From: UBA1038 sp964481445 | Lineage (GTDB): Bacteria > Bacillota > Clostridia > Christensenellales > Aristaeellaceae | NCBI GenBank assembly: GCA_964481445.1 | Contig: CAYZTQ010000019.1 | Location: forward strand, 1 to 27,649 | DNA length: 27,649 nt | Direction: 5' to 3' | Shown here: positions 1 through 7,752 of the stretch, piece after piece | Numbering within the stretch: position 1 is the first letter of the stretch | Layout of the letters: each line of letters opens with the position of its first letter | Made by a program: the position numbers and the translations under genes | Notes under the pieces: model-generated | What the model saw: only the letters and a program-made list of their open reading frames with translations | The model's database searches: none | What the model was told of the DNA's origin: nothing

Positions 1-1199
1 TAGCTCAGGTAGTTTTTGCAGTTTTCGGGCAGCGCGTCATAGCTGGTCACGCCGCGCACGTCAGACTTCCAGCCGGGCAGGGTGACGTAGACAGGCTTGG
101 CGCGCGAAAGTTGCGGCGTCGCGGGGAAGTCGCGGGTCTGTTTGCCGTCGATCTCGTAGGCGACGCAGATTTTGATTTCGTCAAGGTAGCCCAGCACATC
201 CACATTGGTCATCGCGCAGGCGGTCGCGCCCTGCACGCGGCAGCCGTAGCGGGTGGCTACCGCGTCAAACCAGCCCACATCGCGGGGGCGGCCCGTCTTG
301 GCGCCGTATTCGCCGGCGTCGCCGCCGCGCTTGCGCAGCTCTTCCGCCGCCTCGCCGCGCAGGGCGCTGACGAAATAGCCGGTGCCCACGCTGCTGGAAT
401 AGGCCTTGGTGACGGCGATCACCTCCTGGATGGACGCCGGGGGCAGCCCGCCGCCCACCGCGCCGTAGCCGGCCAGCGGGGAGGAAGAGGTGGTGTAGGG
501 GTAGATGCCGTGCTCCAGGTCGCGCAGCGCGCCCAGCTGGCCTTCCAGCAGGATGCGTTTGTTTTCCTTCAGCGCCTGATGCAGGTACTGGGTGGTATCC
601 ACCACATAGGGCAGCAGGCGCTGGCCCAGCGCGTAATATTTTTCGGTCAGGGCGTCCGCGTCCAGCAGGGGCTTGTGGTAGAGGTGCTCAAGCAGGATGT
701 TCTTTTTGATCAGGCTGTTTTTCAGGCGCTCGCGCAGCAGTTCCTTATCAAACAGCTGGCAGACCTGAATGCCGATCTTGGCGGCCTTGTCGCTGTAAAA
801 AGGCGCGATGCCCGACTTGGTGGAGCCGAACTTGCGATCGGCCAGACGCTCTTCCTCATAGGTGTCGAGCATCACATGAAAATCCATCAGCACCTGCGCG
901 CGGTCGGAGACCAGCAGCTTCGGCTGCGGCACGCCCCGCTCGAGCACCGTATCCAGCTCGCGGAACAGCGCCTCGATATCCAGCGCCACGCCGGGGCCGA
1001 TGATGTTGACAATGTTCTGGTGGAAGATGCCGCTGGGCAGCAGGTGCAGGGCGAACTTGCCGTATTCGTTGATGATGGTGTGCCCGGCGTTGGCGCCGCC
1101 CTGAAAGCGGATGACGATATCCGACTGCTCGGCCAGCACATCCGTCAGCTTGCCCTTGCCCTCGTCGCCCCAGTTTGCTCCTACGATAGCGCGTACCAT
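1..1199 (-). CDS. purA: Adenylosuccinate synthetase (3' end outside window)
   Basis: PurA catalyses the GTP-dependent joining of IMP and aspartate to adenylosuccinate, the first committed step of AMP synthesis in the cytoplasm. Translating the minus strand from the ATG at 1199 gives about 399 residues. They begin MVRAIVGANWGDEGKGK, which contains the family's GDEGKGK phosphate-binding loop near residues 11-17, followed by the GGANAGHT segment with its conserved His. Family members are about 420-430 residues, so roughly the last 25 are cut off by the window edge. The start is supported by GGAGG 7 nt upstream. It lies 39 nt after dapF on the same strand and is probably the third gene of an argS-dapF-purA transcript. 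No broken motif is seen. Confidence 0.95.
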   Translation of the reverse strand, partial: MVRAIVGANWGDEGKGKLTDVLAEQSDIVIRFQGGANAGHTIINEYGKFALHLLPSGIFHQNIVNIIGPGVALDIEALFRELDTVLERGVPQPKLLVSDRAQVLMDFHVMLDTYEEERLADRKFGSTKSGIAPFYSDKAAKIGIQVCQLFDKELLRERLKNSLIKKNILLEHLYHKPLLDADALTEKYYALGQRLLPYVVDTTQYLHQALKENKRILLEGQLGALRDLEHGIYPYTTSSSPLAGYGAVGGGLPPASIQEVIAVTKAYSSSVGTGYFVSALRGEAAEELRKRGGDAGEYGAKTGRPRDVGWFDAVATRYGCRVQGATACAMTNVDVLGYLDEIKICVAYEIDGKQTRDFPATPQLSRAKPVYVTLPGWKSDVRGVTSYDALPENCKNYLS

Positions 1200-1238
1200 G
1201 ATTCATCCTCCATTCAAGTGATCGGCAGCAGATAAGAA

Positions 1239-2096
1239 TCAGTTTTGCCCGGGCGCTTCCTGCGGCGGGTACCACACGCCGTCAAACACAAATTCCGCCG
1301 GGCCGGATTGATAAACGCAGTTGTCTTCAGGGTTCCACATCAGCTCCAGGTTGCCGCCGGGCAGCCTTGCCTGCACTGTGCGGTCGGAAAGGCCGCACAG
1401 CACGCTTGCAACCAGCGCCGCGCAGGCGCCCGTGCCGCAGCCGAGGGTCTCGCCGCTGCCGCGCTCCCACACGCGCAGCTGCAGGCAGTCGCGCCGCACG
1501 ACGCGCACAAACTCTACATTGACGCGGTTTGGAAACAGCGCGTGGTTTTCAAGCCGCGGGCCGATGGCCTCAAGGTCGAGCAGGTCGGGGTCGCGCACAA
1601 ACACCACGCAGTGCGGGTTGCCAAGGCTCACGGCGGTGATGAACAGCGTCTGCCCCAGCACCTGCACGCGGTGGCGCAGCAGCAGGTCGCCCGGATAGTC
1701 CGCGCCGATGCGGCGGGGGTTCAGCTCGGGCGAGCCCATGTCGACCCGCACCCGGCGCACCCTGCCCTCCGCCATGTCGGGCCACAGGCGGCGGATGCCG
1801 CCCCTGGTGGCGAGCGTGATCTCGTTTTTATCGGTCAGCCCGCGCTCGCGCACGTAGCGGCCCACGCATCTGGCGGCGTTGCCGCACATTTCGGCCTCGC
1901 TGCCGTCGGCGTTGAAGATGCGCATGCCGAAATCGGCGGAGTCGCTGGCTTCGATCAGCACCAGGCCGTCAGAGCCTATGCCGAAATGCGGCAGGCTCAG
2001 CTGTATGGCAAGCTCTGAGGGGTTTTCTACCTTTTCTTCAAAACAATCGATGTAGACGTAATCGTTGCCTACGCCCTGCATCTTGGTAAACTTCAT
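1239..2096 (-). CDS. dapF: Diaminopimelate epimerase
   Basis: DapF interconverts LL- and meso-diaminopimelate for lysine and peptidoglycan synthesis in the cytoplasm. The 285-residue product has the normal family length. Both active-site cysteines are visible in their usual contexts: the MCGNAARC motif (about residues 70-77), and the GCGTGACA motif in the C-terminal half. The N-terminus MKFTKMQGVGNDYVYID is typical of the family. The start lies 10 nt after the argS stop with only a modest ribosome binding site (GAGGCAGG), which suggests coupling to argS. Its presence implies meso-DAP or lysine made by the DAP route. Confidence 0.96.
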   Translation of the reverse strand: MKFTKMQGVGNDYVYIDCFEEKVENPSELAIQLSLPHFGIGSDGLVLIEASDSADFGMRIFNADGSEAEMCGNAARCVGRYVRERGLTDKNEITLATRGGIRRLWPDMAEGRVRRVRVDMGSPELNPRRIGADYPGDLLLRHRVQVLGQTLFITAVSLGNPHCVVFVRDPDLLDLEAIGPRLENHALFPNRVNVEFVRVVRRDCLQLRVWERGSGETLGCGTGACAALVASVLCGLSDRTVQARLPGGNLELMWNPEDNCVYQSGPAEFVFDGVWYPPQEAPGQN

Positions 2097-2106
2097 GCAG
2101 CCTGCC

Positions 2107-3825
2107 TCACATCTGCTGCGGCGCTTCCAGGCCGATCAGATACAGCCCGCGCTCGATCACCTGGCGCACCGCTTCGGTCAGGGCAAGGCGCGCCGCGCTC
2201 TCGCCCGCGTTGTCGGTCAGGATGCGGTGCTCGTAATAATATTTATTGTAGGCCTTGGCGATTTCGGTGGTCGCGCGGGTCAGGATGCTCGGCTCGTTGC
2301 GCAGAGCCGCGTCGCGCACCGCCTCGGGGAAGAGGGCCAGCAGCTTGACAAGGGCCAGCGCTTCATCGTCACGGAGGGCGCTGTAATCGCGCTCCGGCTT
2401 CAGCCCTTCCGATTTTCTGATTACCGAGCAGCAGCGCGCGTAGGTATACTGCACATAGGGGCCGGTCTCGCCGTCAAAGTTGAGCGCGCGGTCCCAGTGA
2501 AAGTCGATATCCTTGATGCGGCTGTTGAACAGGTCAAAGAAGATGACCGAGCCGATGCCCACCTGGCGCGCGGTCTTTTCTTTGTCGGAAAGGCCGGGGC
2601 TCTTTTCCTCGATGATGGCCAGCGCCTTTTCGCGCGCGGCGGTCAGCAATTCATCCAGATATACGGCGTTGCCGCGCCTTGTGGACAGCGCCTCGCCCTC
2701 GTAGCTGATCATGCCGAAGGCCACGTGCTCCATCTGCTCTTTGGCCCACTCGTAGCCCATCAGCTCCAGCACCTTGAACACCTGGCGGAAATGCAGATCC
2801 TGCTGATAGGCCACCACATACAGACATTTTTCAAAATCGTAGGTATCCTTGCGGTAGAGGGCGGCCGCGATGTCGCGCGTGGCGTACAGCGTCGCGCCGT
2901 CGCGTTTCAAGATCAGGCAGGGCGGCATACCGTAGGGCTCCAGATCCACCACATAGGCGCCGTCGCTTTCAACCAGCAGATTCTTTGCTTTCAGCTCGTT
3001 GACCACGCGGTCCATCTTGTCGTTGTAAAAGCTTTCGCCCGCGTAGCTGTCGAAGCTGACGCCCAGTATGTCATAGACGCGCGCGGCGTCCTTGAGCGTC
3101 AGCTCTTTGAACCAGTTAAAGATGGAGAGGGCTTCCGCGTCGCCATCCTCAATCTTTTTAAACCAGGCGCGCCCCTCGTCATCAAGAGCGGGGTCTGTCT
3201 CCGCCTCTTTATGAAAGCGCACGTACAGCTCGCTCAGCGCCTGCACGCCGCCTTTTTCCACTTCTTCTTTGCTGCCCCAGTGCTTGTAGGCGGCGATCAT
3301 CTTGCCAAACTGCGTGCCCCAGTCGCCCAGATGGTTGATGCCGACCGTTTTGTAGCCGAGGTAATCGTAAATCCTCTTCAGGCTGTGGCCGATGACGGTG
3401 GTCGACAGGTGGCCGATATGAAAGCGCTTGGCGATGTTGATGGAGGAATAGTCAAGGCAGACGGTCTTGCCTTCGCCCTCTTTGCCTGCGCCCCACTTGC
3501 CGTCACTTGCCAGCACCGCCTCCACCGTGGAGCGGGCAAGGGCCTCTCTGTCCAGAAAAAAGTTGAGGTAGCCGCCCTTGACCTCGGCCCTCTCAATCAT
3601 GGGGTCTGAAATCAGCGCGGACAGCCTGGAAGCGATCTGCGGCGGGCCCATGCGCAGCGCGCGCGAAAGCGAAAAGCAGGGGAAGGCCATGTCGCCAAGG
3701 CTCGGGTCAGGCGGGATCTCCAGCGCGCGGCTCAGCGCGGCCGGTTCAAAAACCGCGTCGGGATAGGCTTCTTTCGCCGCCCGGTACAGTGCCTGAGTGA
3801 TGATTTCCCGCATGTCCATCCGCAT
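2107..3825 (-). CDS. argS: Arginyl-tRNA synthetase
   Basis: A class I aminoacyl-tRNA synthetase that charges tRNA-Arg in the cytoplasm. Starting at the ATG at 3825 gives 572 residues, usual for ArgRS. It shows the N-terminal Add1-type tRNA-binding region (residues 1-110), SSINIAKRFHIGH with the HIGH motif at 136-139, the GDWGTQFG segment near 168-175, and the STRRGN form of the KMSK loop at 381-386. The last ~120 residues form the DALR anticodon-binding domain. The frame stays open 99 codons further upstream. I reject that extension because it is low-complexity Pro/Arg-rich and crosses the promoter, whereas AAGGGGG sits about 4-5 nt before the ATG at 3825 (ATGs at 3819 and 3813 are alternatives). 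KMSK loss is common in ArgRS and is not evidence of inactivity. Confidence 0.95.
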   Translation of the reverse strand: MRMDMREIITQALYRAAKEAYPDAVFEPAALSRALEIPPDPSLGDMAFPCFSLSRALRMGPPQIASRLSALISDPMIERAEVKGGYLNFFLDREALARSTVEAVLASDGKWGAGKEGEGKTVCLDYSSINIAKRFHIGHLSTTVIGHSLKRIYDYLGYKTVGINHLGDWGTQFGKMIAAYKHWGSKEEVEKGGVQALSELYVRFHKEAETDPALDDEGRAWFKKIEDGDAEALSIFNWFKELTLKDAARVYDILGVSFDSYAGESFYNDKMDRVVNELKAKNLLVESDGAYVVDLEPYGMPPCLILKRDGATLYATRDIAAALYRKDTYDFEKCLYVVAYQQDLHFRQVFKVLELMGYEWAKEQMEHVAFGMISYEGEALSTRRGNAVYLDELLTAAREKALAIIEEKSPGLSDKEKTARQVGIGSVIFFDLFNSRIKDIDFHWDRALNFDGETGPYVQYTYARCCSVIRKSEGLKPERDYSALRDDEALALVKLLALFPEAVRDAALRNEPSILTRATTEIAKAYNKYYYEHRILTDNAGESAARLALTEAVRQVIERGLYLIGLEAPQQM

Positions 3826-3850
3826 ACTACCCCCTTGAAAAACACACATC

Positions 3851-3879
3851 ATCATACCATAGCAGGCAGGGGATGGCAA
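3851..3879 (-). promoter_or_regulatory. Promoter of argS-dapF-purA
   Basis: On the minus strand TTGCCA (3879-3874) and TATGAT (3856-3851) are separated by exactly 17 bp, which is a good housekeeping sigma-factor match. It lies 25 nt upstream of the chosen argS start and faces away from the DUF1801 gene. Confidence 0.7.
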
Positions 3880-3888
3880 CGATGCGGG

Positions 3889-3894
3889 TATAAT
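3889..3894 (+). promoter_or_regulatory. Probable -10 element for the DUF1801 gene
   Basis: A perfect TATAAT lies 38 nt before the start of the DUF1801 gene. No convincing -35 hexamer is present at 16-18 bp, so this may be a weak or activator-dependent promoter. It is divergent from the argS promoter, with the two -10 boxes about 32 bp apart. Confidence 0.4.
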
Positions 3895-3932
3895 CTGATC
3901 AAGGCTCAACGATGCATTTTTAGGAGGACAGA

Positions 3933-4370
3933 ATGGCCGCGGAGCAGAAAAACAGGCCGCAGGAAACGCCGGTTGCAGACTACATCGCCTCTCTTGAGAC
4001 CGAGGCCCAGAAGGAGGCGGCCCGCGCGCTGATCCCCGTCTTTGAGCGCGCCACAGGGGAAAAGGCCGTGGTGTGGAGCGGCAGCGGCCTGGGCTTCGGG
4101 CAGTACCGTTACCGCTACGCAAGCGGACACTCGGGATTCGCCGCCAAAGCGGGCTTCGCGCCGCGAAAAGGGAAAATATCGCTTTACCTGTTTCTTTATG
4201 GCGGCGGGCTGGACGGCTTTCTTGCCCGGCTCGGCAGGCATAAAGCGGCCGTGGGCTGCGTATATGTCAATAAGCTCTGTGACATCGACCTTTCGGTGCT
4301 GGAGGAAACGGTGAGGGAGTCCGTGCGCCTGCTGGATGAATATGCAGCCACGCAGGAAGGGTATCAATAG
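3933..4370 (+). CDS. DUF1801 domain protein
   Basis: A 145-residue soluble protein with the DUF1801 (YdhG-like) pattern. The N-terminal helix has the form VADYIASLETEAQKEAAR. It is followed by a VVWSGSGLGFGQYRY core, then a KISLYLFLYG strand and the GCVYVNKLCDIDLSVL segment near the C-terminus. The molecular function of the family is not established, and I assign none. The start is clear: AGGAGG lies 5 nt upstream of the ATG. It has no signal peptide or membrane segment. It stands alone between the divergent argS operon and the promoter of the transport operon, so it appears monocistronic. Confidence 0.85.
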   Translation: MAAEQKNRPQETPVADYIASLETEAQKEAARALIPVFERATGEKAVVWSGSGLGFGQYRYRYASGHSGFAAKAGFAPRKGKISLYLFLYGGGLDGFLARLGRHKAAVGCVYVNKLCDIDLSVLEETVRESVRLLDEYAATQEGYQ

Positions 4371-4511
4371 TACGGCGCTCCCGTCTTGTCGAAAAACGGT
4401 ATTGCTGCGTCATTTTGTTATTATGGATATGGAATGAAAAGAAGGCGTTTTTCCTGATGCTGCCTTAATTTTTGTGTTTATTTTTATATTATAAATACAT
4501 AAGTTCTGTTC
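4371..4511 (+). other. Gene-free AT-rich spacer upstream of the transport promoter
   Basis: The gap 4371-4677 holds no gene. Its first half is strikingly AT-rich for this GC-rich window, with T/A runs around 4466-4505 just before the -35 box at 4512, as in an UP element. An 8-bp inverted repeat, GAAAAACG at about 4389-4397 and CGTTTTTC at about 4447-4454, is separated by some 50 bp. I cannot decide whether it is a terminator of the DUF1801 gene or chance. Confidence 0.4.
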
Positions 4512-4540
4512 TTGACAGGGCGGAGGAACGATCGTATAAT
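4512..4540 (+). promoter_or_regulatory. Consensus promoter of the solute-transport operon
   Basis: TTGACA (4512-4517) and TATAAT (4535-4540) are both perfect consensus hexamers with the optimal 17-bp spacer, preceded by an A/T-rich tract. This should be the strongest housekeeping promoter in the window. It would give a leader of about 130 nt before the binding-protein start, and that leader contains two hairpins. Such a strong core promoter in front of a catabolic operon suggests that control is exerted by a repressor or in the leader. Confidence 0.85.
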
Positions 4541-4570
4541 CCCGAATAGAAACAATGTGGCCATTTTGCG

Positions 4571-4610
4571 ACCAAAACAGCGGGTTTCCCCGCGCGTTTT
4601 GGTTTTGTTC
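4571..4610 (+). promoter_or_regulatory. Strong leader hairpin, attenuator-like
   Basis: The 8-bp arms ACCAAAAC (4571-4578) and GTTTTGGT (4596-4603) pair perfectly. Inside them GCGGG (4580-4584) pairs with CCCGC (4589-4593) around a TTTC loop, leaving only a 1x2 internal loop. The run TTTTGTTC follows at 4603-4610. As RNA this is a stable stem with a U-rich tail, so it could be an attenuator. As DNA the outer palindrome could be a repressor operator downstream of the start site. The sequence does not decide between these. Confidence 0.55.
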
Positions 4611-4627
4611 GAATCGTGGTATCAGCT

Positions 4628-4648
4628 GCGCGCCTGTGTGCGGCGTGC
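4628..4648 (+). promoter_or_regulatory. Second leader hairpin
   Basis: GCGCGCC (4628-4634) pairs with GGCGTGC (4642-4648), with one G-U pair, around a 7-nt loop. It ends about 16 nt before the AAGGAGG ribosome binding site of the binding-protein gene. It may fold sequentially with the 4571 hairpin. No known riboswitch class is recognised. Confidence 0.35.
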
Positions 4649-4677
4649 GGATACATCATTTATAAGGAGGATAGACC

Positions 4678-5940
4678 ATGAGAAAACTGCTGTCCCTGCT
4701 GCTGGCTGCCGCCATCCTGTGTTCCTTTGCCGCGGCTCTGGCAGGCGAAGCCAAGCCCTACGATGGCGAGACCATCCGCATCATCTTCGGCAACCATGAC
4801 TGGACCAACGCCACCAAAGACCTCGTCGCCCAGTTCACCGAGAAAACCGGCATCAAGGTCGTATCGGAATCCTACCCCGAAGATCAGCTGAACCAGAAGA
4901 TCACGGTGGAGCTGGCTTCCGGCGGCAAGAACCTTGACGTGTTTATGACCCGCCCCCTGCAGGAGACCAAGCTGTTCATCAACAACGGCTGGCTGATGGA
5001 TCTGTCCCCCCTGTATGAGGACGCAGAGTACGATATGAAGGATTTTATCCCCTCCGCGCTGGAGATCTTCATCAAGGACGGCGTGACCTACGGCGTGCCG
5101 CTGGTGACGGAGCGCGAAGTGCTGTACTACCGCAAGGACCTCCTGGATGCCGCCGGCATCAAGGTGCCCACCACCTTTGAAGAGCTTGAAGCCGCTGCCG
5201 CGGCGCTCAACAAGCCCGAAGAAGGCGTCTACGGCTTTGTCGCGCGCGGCCTGTCCGCGGCTGCGGTGACGCAGTTCTCCAGCTTCCTGCGCGGCTTCGG
5301 CGGCGATTTCGACGTGGACGGCAAGGCGACCATCGATACGCCGGAAGCCATCAAGGCCTTTGAGTATTACGGCGGCCTGCTGCGCAAATACGGCCCTCCC
5401 GGCGCCCTCAACATGCACTGGCAGCAGGCGGCCGGCGTGTACTCCCAGGGTCAGGCGGCCTTCTGCACGGACGCAGACTCGATCTGGAAGTCCTTCAGCG
5501 GCCCCGACACCATGGTGTATGAAACCACCGGCTACGCCCCCATCCCCGGCGGCAAGCCCTACAACATCTGCTCCTGGGGCTTCTCCATCCCCGCAGGTTC
5601 TCAGAAGGCCGGCCCCGCGATGGAATTCATCAAGTGGGCGACCAGCAAGGAAATGATTGCTTTCGCGCAGGCCGCGGGCATTTCGTCCTCCCGCCAGAGC
5701 GTGTGGAACGATCCTGAGAGCATCAAGAACTATCCTGCCGATCTGGCGGCGGCCATCGCGGCCTCCAACCCCATCGGCGTTGCCTCCGACCGTCCGCTCG
5801 TGGTGCAGGTCGGCAAGGCCCGCGATATCATCGGCGCGGTCATCGTCACGGCCATTGAGGGCGGCGATGTCGCGGCGGCGGCCAAAGAAGCCAATGTCGG
5901 CTACCAGGCCATCATCGATGAAGACTTCCCCAAGAAATAA
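4678..5940 (+). CDS. Extracellular solute-binding protein, family 1 (sugar ABC transporter)
   Basis: A 420-residue family 1 binding protein (UgpB/MalE-like) that should capture a carbohydrate outside the membrane and deliver it to the two permeases encoded next. Residues 1-22 form a signal peptide with an ALA|GE-type cleavage site. The core shows the usual pattern: a TIRIIFGNHDWTNATKDLVAQF first strand and helix, VPLVTEREVLYYRKDLLDAAGI, and a WGFSIPAGSQK hinge segment. Cys15 is preceded by Ala-Ile-Leu, which lacks the small residue a lipobox needs, so it is probably not a lipoprotein, unlike most such proteins in monoderms. The start is fixed by AAGGAGG 7 nt upstream. The ligand cannot be named from the sequence. 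Confidence 0.9.
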   Translation: MRKLLSLLLAAAILCSFAAALAGEAKPYDGETIRIIFGNHDWTNATKDLVAQFTEKTGIKVVSESYPEDQLNQKITVELASGGKNLDVFMTRPLQETKLFINNGWLMDLSPLYEDAEYDMKDFIPSALEIFIKDGVTYGVPLVTEREVLYYRKDLLDAAGIKVPTTFEELEAAAAALNKPEEGVYGFVARGLSAAAVTQFSSFLRGFGGDFDVDGKATIDTPEAIKAFEYYGGLLRKYGPPGALNMHWQQAAGVYSQGQAAFCTDADSIWKSFSGPDTMVYETTGYAPIPGGKPYNICSWGFSIPAGSQKAGPAMEFIKWATSKEMIAFAQAAGISSSRQSVWNDPESIKNYPADLAAAIAASNPIGVASDRPLVVQVGKARDIIGAVIVTAIEGGDVAAAAKEANVGYQAIIDEDFPKK

Positions 5941-5956
5941 ACTGTAAGGAATGACT

Positions 5957-5998
5957 GCGCCGGCCGCCTGCCTTCCGGGCGGGCGGCCGGCGCCTTTT
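5957..5998 (+). promoter_or_regulatory. Intercistronic hairpin with T-run after the binding-protein gene
   Basis: GCGCCGGCCGCCTGCC (5957-5972) pairs with 5978-5993 over 16 bp with a single G-U, around a 5-nt loop, then C and TTTT (5995-5998). This very GC-rich stem sits in the 76-nt gap between the binding protein and the first permease. It should act as a partial terminator and/or 3'-end stabiliser, leaving more binding-protein mRNA than permease mRNA, as is known for malE-malF-type operons. Confidence 0.75.
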
Positions 5999-6016
5999 CA
6001 GGCAGGAGGCAGACCT

Positions 6017-6898
6017 GTGACCGCATGGATCGATAAGCATATCCGCGTGATTTTTATATTGCCCTGCGTCATTTTCATTTTAGTGATGATCATCGCGCCG
6101 CTGGGCTATAATTTATATCTGAGCTTTCATAACTGGAGCATGTCGGCCGTGGTCGCGCCCGAGTTTGTGGGCTTTGGCAACTACCGCAGCCTGTTTTCCG
6201 AAAAGCGCTTCTGGGACGCGGTGCAGCGCACGGTCATTTTTGTTTTGACGGCGCTTTCCGCCCAGACGGTCTTCGGCCTGGCGCTGGCGGTGCTGGTCAA
6301 CAGAAAGTACGCGGGCAAGCGCCTCGCGCAGACGTTGTTCCTTCTGCCGGTCGTCGCCACGCCCGTGGCCATCGGCATGGTGTGGAAGCTGATGTACGAG
6401 CCGACCATCGGCTTTGCCAACGTGCTGGTCAAATCCGCCGGTTTCGCGCCGCTCAAGTTCCTCGCAACCACCAGCCTGGAATCGCTGCTTTCGCTGGTGG
6501 TGGTCGATATCTGGGAGTGGACGCCCATGGTGATGCTGATGGTGTACGCGGGCCTTGTGGCGCTGCCCGACACGCCCTACGAATCCGCCCGGATCGACGG
6601 GGCCAATGCCTGGCAGCTGTTTACCAGAATCACCCTGCCGCTGGTCAGCCCGACGCTGCTGGTCGCCATGATGCTGCGGCTGATCGATGTGGTCAAGACC
6701 TTTGACATCATCTACGCCACCACGCAGGGCGGCCCCAACTTCGCGACCGAGAACATCAACATCCTCGCCTACAGCACCACCTTCTCGTATTTTGAGTTCG
6801 GCAAGGCCGCCGCCATCACGGTATTGTTCTTCATCGTGGTCATCAGCATCTCGGCGCTTTTCCTTTTGATCAGAAAGCACGCGGAGGTGGATTTCTGA
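6017..6898 (+). CDS. ABC sugar transporter permease, MalF/UgpA type
   Basis: A 293-residue inner-membrane permease with about six hydrophobic segments (the first at about residues 10-32). It carries the BPD cytoplasmic loop that docks with the ATPase (ESARIDGANAWQLFTRITLP, an EAA-type motif). It should form a heterodimeric channel with the next gene's product. I choose the GTG at 6017, which has AGGAGG 7 nt upstream. An ATG in frame at 5951 would translate the intercistronic hairpin into a Pro/Gly-rich tail and has no ribosome binding site. The stop overlaps the next ATG by one base (TGATG), which implies translational coupling. Confidence 0.93.
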   Translation: MTAWIDKHIRVIFILPCVIFILVMIIAPLGYNLYLSFHNWSMSAVVAPEFVGFGNYRSLFSEKRFWDAVQRTVIFVLTALSAQTVFGLALAVLVNRKYAGKRLAQTLFLLPVVATPVAIGMVWKLMYEPTIGFANVLVKSAGFAPLKFLATTSLESLLSLVVVDIWEWTPMVMLMVYAGLVALPDTPYESARIDGANAWQLFTRITLPLVSPTLLVAMMLRLIDVVKTFDIIYATTQGGPNFATENINILAYSTTFSYFEFGKAAAITVLFFIVVISISALFLLIRKHAEVDF

Positions 6899-7725
6899 TG
6901 AGCAGAAAGATAAAAAAGCTGCTGTCCTCAATCGGCGCCCATGCCCTCATTTACCTGTGCCTGTTCATCGTGGTTTTCCCCTTTTTGTGGATGATGCTGG
7001 CCTCCTTCCAGACGCAGAAGGATATCATGAACGCGGGCAAGGGCCTGCTCCACTTCGCGCCGACGCTGGACAACTATCACAAGGCCTTCTGGCAGCACTC
7101 CTTCGGCCTGCCGATTTTCAACAGCTTCATCATCGGCCTGCTTTCGACCCTGTTCGCGCTGGCGCTGGGACTGCCGGCCGCCTACAGCATCGGCCGCTTC
7201 AAGCAGCGTAAGCTGTCGATGCTGATCCTTCTGGTGCGCATGATCCCCGGTATTACCTTCCTGATGCCGTGGTTCTCCATTTTTTCAAACATCGGCCTGA
7301 TCGATACCTACCTTGCCATGGTGCTGGCCCACATGCTGGTGGCCCTGCCCTTCATCATCTGGATCATGGTGCCCTTCTTTGAAGGCATCCCCAGGGAGCT
7401 GGAGGAGGCCGCCTGGGTGGACGGCAGCTCGCAGGTGGGCGGCTTTGTGCGCATCATGCTCAAGCTCTCGCTGCCCGGCATCCTCACCGCTTCGCTGCTG
7501 GCCTTCATCTACTCATGGAACAACTTCATGTTTTCGCTGGTTCTTTCGGGAGCCCGCACCATCACGCTGCCGATCGCCATCTTCAGCTTTATTTCCTACG
7601 CCTCGGTCGACTGGGGCGGGCTGATGGCGGCTTCGGTGGTGATTACCGTGCCGATTCTGGTGATGTCCGTCTTCCTGCAAAAGTACATTGTCGGGGGCTT
7701 GACGGCCGGCGCGGTCAAAGGCTAA
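6898..7725 (+). CDS. ABC sugar transporter permease, MalG/UgpE type
   Basis: A 275-residue membrane protein of the MalG class with about six transmembrane segments. The ATPase-docking loop reads LEEAAWVDGSSQVGGFVRI, followed by the conserved LSLPG. It is the partner of the preceding permease, to which it is coupled by a 1-nt overlap. No ATPase gene follows. In many Firmicutes such transporters share one MsmX/UgpC-like ATPase encoded elsewhere, and I infer the same here. The substrate is probably a sugar or polyol, given the two downstream dehydrogenases. Confidence 0.93.
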   Translation: MSRKIKKLLSSIGAHALIYLCLFIVVFPFLWMMLASFQTQKDIMNAGKGLLHFAPTLDNYHKAFWQHSFGLPIFNSFIIGLLSTLFALALGLPAAYSIGRFKQRKLSMLILLVRMIPGITFLMPWFSIFSNIGLIDTYLAMVLAHMLVALPFIIWIMVPFFEGIPRELEEAAWVDGSSQVGGFVRIMLKLSLPGILTASLLAFIYSWNNFMFSLVLSGARTITLPIAIFSFISYASVDWGGLMAASVVITVPILVMSVFLQKYIVGGLTAGAVKG

Positions 7726-7752
7726 GATGCTCGGAGAAAGTGAGGCATATCA

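Noticed and set aside
381..386. Loss of KMSK in ArgRS (residues 381-386 of the protein, STRRGN) as a sign of inactivity
   Set aside because: Many functional ArgRS enzymes lack canonical KMSK; the rest of the protein is intact. The coordinates given are residue numbers of the argS product.
111..1235. Long plus-strand frame of 374 codons
   Set aside because: It lies antisense to purA, whose conserved motifs are clear. Its product is Ala/Gly/His/Gln-rich with no family pattern, as expected for a shadow in GC-rich DNA.
2065..3609. Plus-strand frame of 514 codons
   Set aside because: Antisense to argS and the dapF start, with no ribosome binding site or recognisable domain. ArgRS motifs on the other strand explain the region.
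4512..4799. 95-codon frame running through the transport-operon leader
   Set aside because: It begins on the -35 box, crosses the promoter and hairpins, and overlaps the binding-protein start out of frame.
5951..6016. Longer N-terminus for the first permease, from the ATG at 5951
   Set aside because: It would translate the intercistronic hairpin. The GTG at 6017 has a well-spaced AGGAGG and directly precedes the first hydrophobic helix.
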